Source of the DNA: JBBRSL01 sp038245435
Lineage (GTDB): Bacteria > Patescibacteriota > Saccharimonadia > Saccharimonadales > CAIOMD01
DNA length: 22,527 bases
Assembly: GCA_038245435.1 (NCBI GenBank)
Contig: JBBRSL010000017.1
Location: forward strand, 1 to 22,527
Direction: 5' to 3'
This document shows, piece after piece, positions 21,090-22,527 of this stretch. Position numbers and translations under genes: made by a program. Under the pieces are notes generated by a model. That model was not told the origin of the DNA. It was given only the letters and a program-made list of their open reading frames with translations, and searched no databases. The stretch's first letter is position 1. Each line of letters starts with the position of its first letter.

Positions 21090-22328
21090 ATGGTAATTAC
21101 GGCATTACTCTCATTTATTGCGGGTCTACTCACGGCGCTCGCGCCGTGCGTACTGCCGTTACTGCCAATTATTTTAGGTGGAAGTTTCGACCCTGAAGAT
21201 AGGGACCGTAAACGGCCCTACATTATTACGGCCAGTCTTGTAGCTTCGTTGATTCTATTTACGATTCTACTCAAGGCATCGACGATTCTTATAGGGGTTG
21301 ATCCTAAGGTTTGGGTCTATATTTCTGGAACATTGGTCATTATTTTAGGGCTTTTTATGCTTTTTCCAGATTTATGGGCAAAGATAATTGGTAGGCTAGG
21401 TTTTGAGCACCGATCACAGTCACTACTCGGCAGTGCTTTCAAGAATAAGAATAAGACGATATCGGCAATTTTTATCGGTGCCGCACTTGGCCCCGTATTT
21501 AGCAGCTGTAGCCCAACCTACGCTTGGGTGCTCGCCACCGTCTTACCATCCAATACCTTGCTTGGATTATTTTACCTCGCTATTTACTGCCTGGGTGTTG
21601 CTACGTCGCTCCTTGCCATTGCACTGCTTGGTCGCAAATTACTTGAAAAGGTTAAGTGGGCAAGTAATCCGAAAGGGTGGTTCCAGAGGATCATCGCAAT
21701 TCTATTTATAATCGTTGGGCTATTCATTATTACAGGCTGGGATAAAAAGGCGCAAACCTGGTTGGTAGATAAAGATTATTTCAATCTAATCCAACTTGAG
21801 CAAAAACTTGTACCCGGCGAAGATAGTGCTAAGGCACCACAACCTTCAGCTTCAAATTCAAATAAACAGGTATTTAATATCGATCCTTACCAGGCACCTG
21901 AGCTACAAGAAATTGTTGCGTGGGTGAATAGTAACCCACAAACTATCGCTGGCCTTAAGGGTAAGGTCGTGCTCATTGATTTCTGGACTTACAGTTGTAT
22001 TAACTGCCAGCGGACAGAACCATATTTAAATGCTTGGTACGACAAATACAAAGATAATGGCTTTGTTATTATTGGTGTCCATGCACCAGAGTTTGCCTTT
22101 GAGAAAGTACCAGAAAACGTATCAAATGCCGTAAAAGAGGCGGGAATTAAATACCCCGTAGCCTTGGATAACAACTTCGCTACCTGGCGAGCCTATAGCA
22201 ACAGATTCTGGCCCGCTAAATACCTAATCGACAAGGATGGCCAAGTTCGCTACACGCACTTTGGTGAAGGTGACTATGATATTACAGAGTCAACTATCCA
22301 GGCTTTATTAAAAGAAGCCGGCAATTAA
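21090..22328 (+). CDS. CcdA-thioredoxin fusion protein (DipZ-like), ends at an in-frame TAA
   Basis: The product (412 aa) has an N-terminal CcdA/DsbD-beta membrane domain with about six helices (1-216). Its reactive cysteines are in LAPCVLPLLP (C20) and VFSSCSPTYAW (C140), which pass electrons across the membrane. After a Ser/Pro/Lys linker (about 244-262) comes an extracytoplasmic TlpA/DsbE-like thioredoxin domain (about 270-412) with WTYSCINCQR (C303, C306). Mycobacterial DipZ has the same order plus a third domain. Here a TAA ends the frame, and the third domain resumes in the same frame 2 codons later. It is cotranscribed with the thioredoxin-like gene, 4 nt before it. Confidence 0.88.
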   Translation: MVITALLSFIAGLLTALAPCVLPLLPIILGGSFDPEDRDRKRPYIITASLVASLILFTILLKASTILIGVDPKVWVYISGTLVIILGLFMLFPDLWAKIIGRLGFEHRSQSLLGSAFKNKNKTISAIFIGAALGPVFSSCSPTYAWVLATVLPSNTLLGLFYLAIYCLGVATSLLAIALLGRKLLEKVKWASNPKGWFQRIIAILFIIVGLFIITGWDKKAQTWLVDKDYFNLIQLEQKLVPGEDSAKAPQPSASNSNKQVFNIDPYQAPELQEIVAWVNSNPQTIAGLKGKVVLIDFWTYSCINCQRTEPYLNAWYDKYKDNGFVIIGVHAPEFAFEKVPENVSNAVKEAGIKYPVALDNNFATWRAYSNRFWPAKYLIDKDGQVRYTHFGEGDYDITESTIQALLKEAGN

Positions 22329-22334
22329 GTCTCG

Positions 22335-22527
22335 ATGCCCATAGAGAAGCAGGCCAGCCCTATTGTTCCACAAAGTGGTCAAACACCGGAAACCTATCTC
22401 GGCTATGCACGTAGCGAGCGGTTTGCAAACGCCAAAGAGTTTAAAGCTGATCAGCCAATTAGCTATAATATAACTACGAAGCTTGGTAAAAATGAGTGGT
22501 CTCTTGGAGGTAAATGGCAAGTGAATA
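22335..22527 (+). CDS. DipZ C-terminal-like domain, separate or interrupted (3' end outside window)
   Basis: ATG 22335 opens a frame that runs off the window (64 complete codons). It reads MPIEKQASPIVPQSGQTPET and continues YLGYARSERF, with NEWSLGGKWQV near the end. This matches, from family knowledge, the jelly-roll domain that follows thioredoxin in DipZ-type proteins (TPETYLGYxRxExF and LxxNxWxLxGxWxVG). It is in exactly the same frame as the upstream fusion gene, with TAA-GTC-TCG between the stop and this ATG. No Shine-Dalgarno sequence is obvious. It is either a second coupled cistron, a readthrough extension, or the rest of a gene broken by a nonsense change. Confidence 0.7.
   Translation, partial: MPIEKQASPIVPQSGQTPETYLGYARSERFANAKEFKADQPISYNITTKLGKNEWSLGGKWQVN

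Overview
The window looks like part of a chromosome from a small-genome, moderately AT-rich bacterium. A member of the Candidate Phyla Radiation, most likely Saccharibacteria (TM7), fits best. The support is indirect: very tight gene packing, frequent TTG starts, promoters sitting almost on start codons, a Preiss-Handler NAD salvage cluster with no de novo NAD genes in view, and many single-pass surface proteins with Pro/Thr linkers. No rRNA or marker phylogeny is available here, so the assignment is inference. No insertion sequence, phage, CRISPR array or tRNA gene was seen.

Layout. 1-1478: the 3' end of a secreted DUF348/G5/lysozyme-like cell-wall enzyme, then rsmA (ksgA); this order resembles rpfB-ksgA of Actinobacteria and yabE-rnmV-ksgA of Bacillus. 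1548-2846: an MFS exporter. 2919-3303: a tmRNA gene with its own promoter, a leader hairpin and an intrinsic terminator. 3463-5411: a MacB/LolD-type ABC ATPase and its FtsX-like permease, coupled by a 1-nt overlap. 5470-11018: a carbohydrate and surface block with two membrane-anchored GH16-type hydrolases that share the same N-terminal anchor, a cytoplasmic GH37 trehalase-like enzyme, a membrane-anchored FKBP prolyl isomerase, an unlisted 55-residue CxxC protein, and a cell-surface protein with a carbohydrate-binding-like domain. 11059-12498: metG.

12495-19347 is an NAD salvage and regulation island. On the minus strand are pncA, pncB and an active NUDT9-like Nudix hydrolase as one overlapping operon, and nadE with nrtR as another. 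On the plus strand are a histidine phosphatase and nadD. Together pncA, pncB, nadD and nadE give the complete route nicotinamide -> nicotinate -> NaMN -> NaAD -> NAD. The two divergent intergenic regions (15114-15247 and 18657-18762) carry repeated copies of a 21-bp palindrome, TTAGTGT-N7-ACACTAA. These are the obvious candidate operators for the Nudix-fold repressor NrtR, whose own Nudix box has lost its catalytic glutamates. The histidine phosphatase and the Nudix hydrolase would share this control.

19522-22527: a 57-residue very basic protein with a strong terminator, a small XRE regulator overlapping a membrane protein gene and preceded by a palindrome, then an extracytoplasmic thiol-redox pair (membrane-anchored thioredoxin-like protein and a CcdA-thioredoxin fusion). 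The expected C-terminal domain of the fusion follows in the same frame after one TAA codon and runs off the window.

The points most worth following are the histidine phosphatase and ADP-ribose hydrolase under NrtR-type control, the shared anchor and partial carbohydrate-binding module of the GH16 proteins, the odd T-loop of the tmRNA, the in-frame stop inside the CcdA-thioredoxin fusion, and a series of apparently leaderless promoters.
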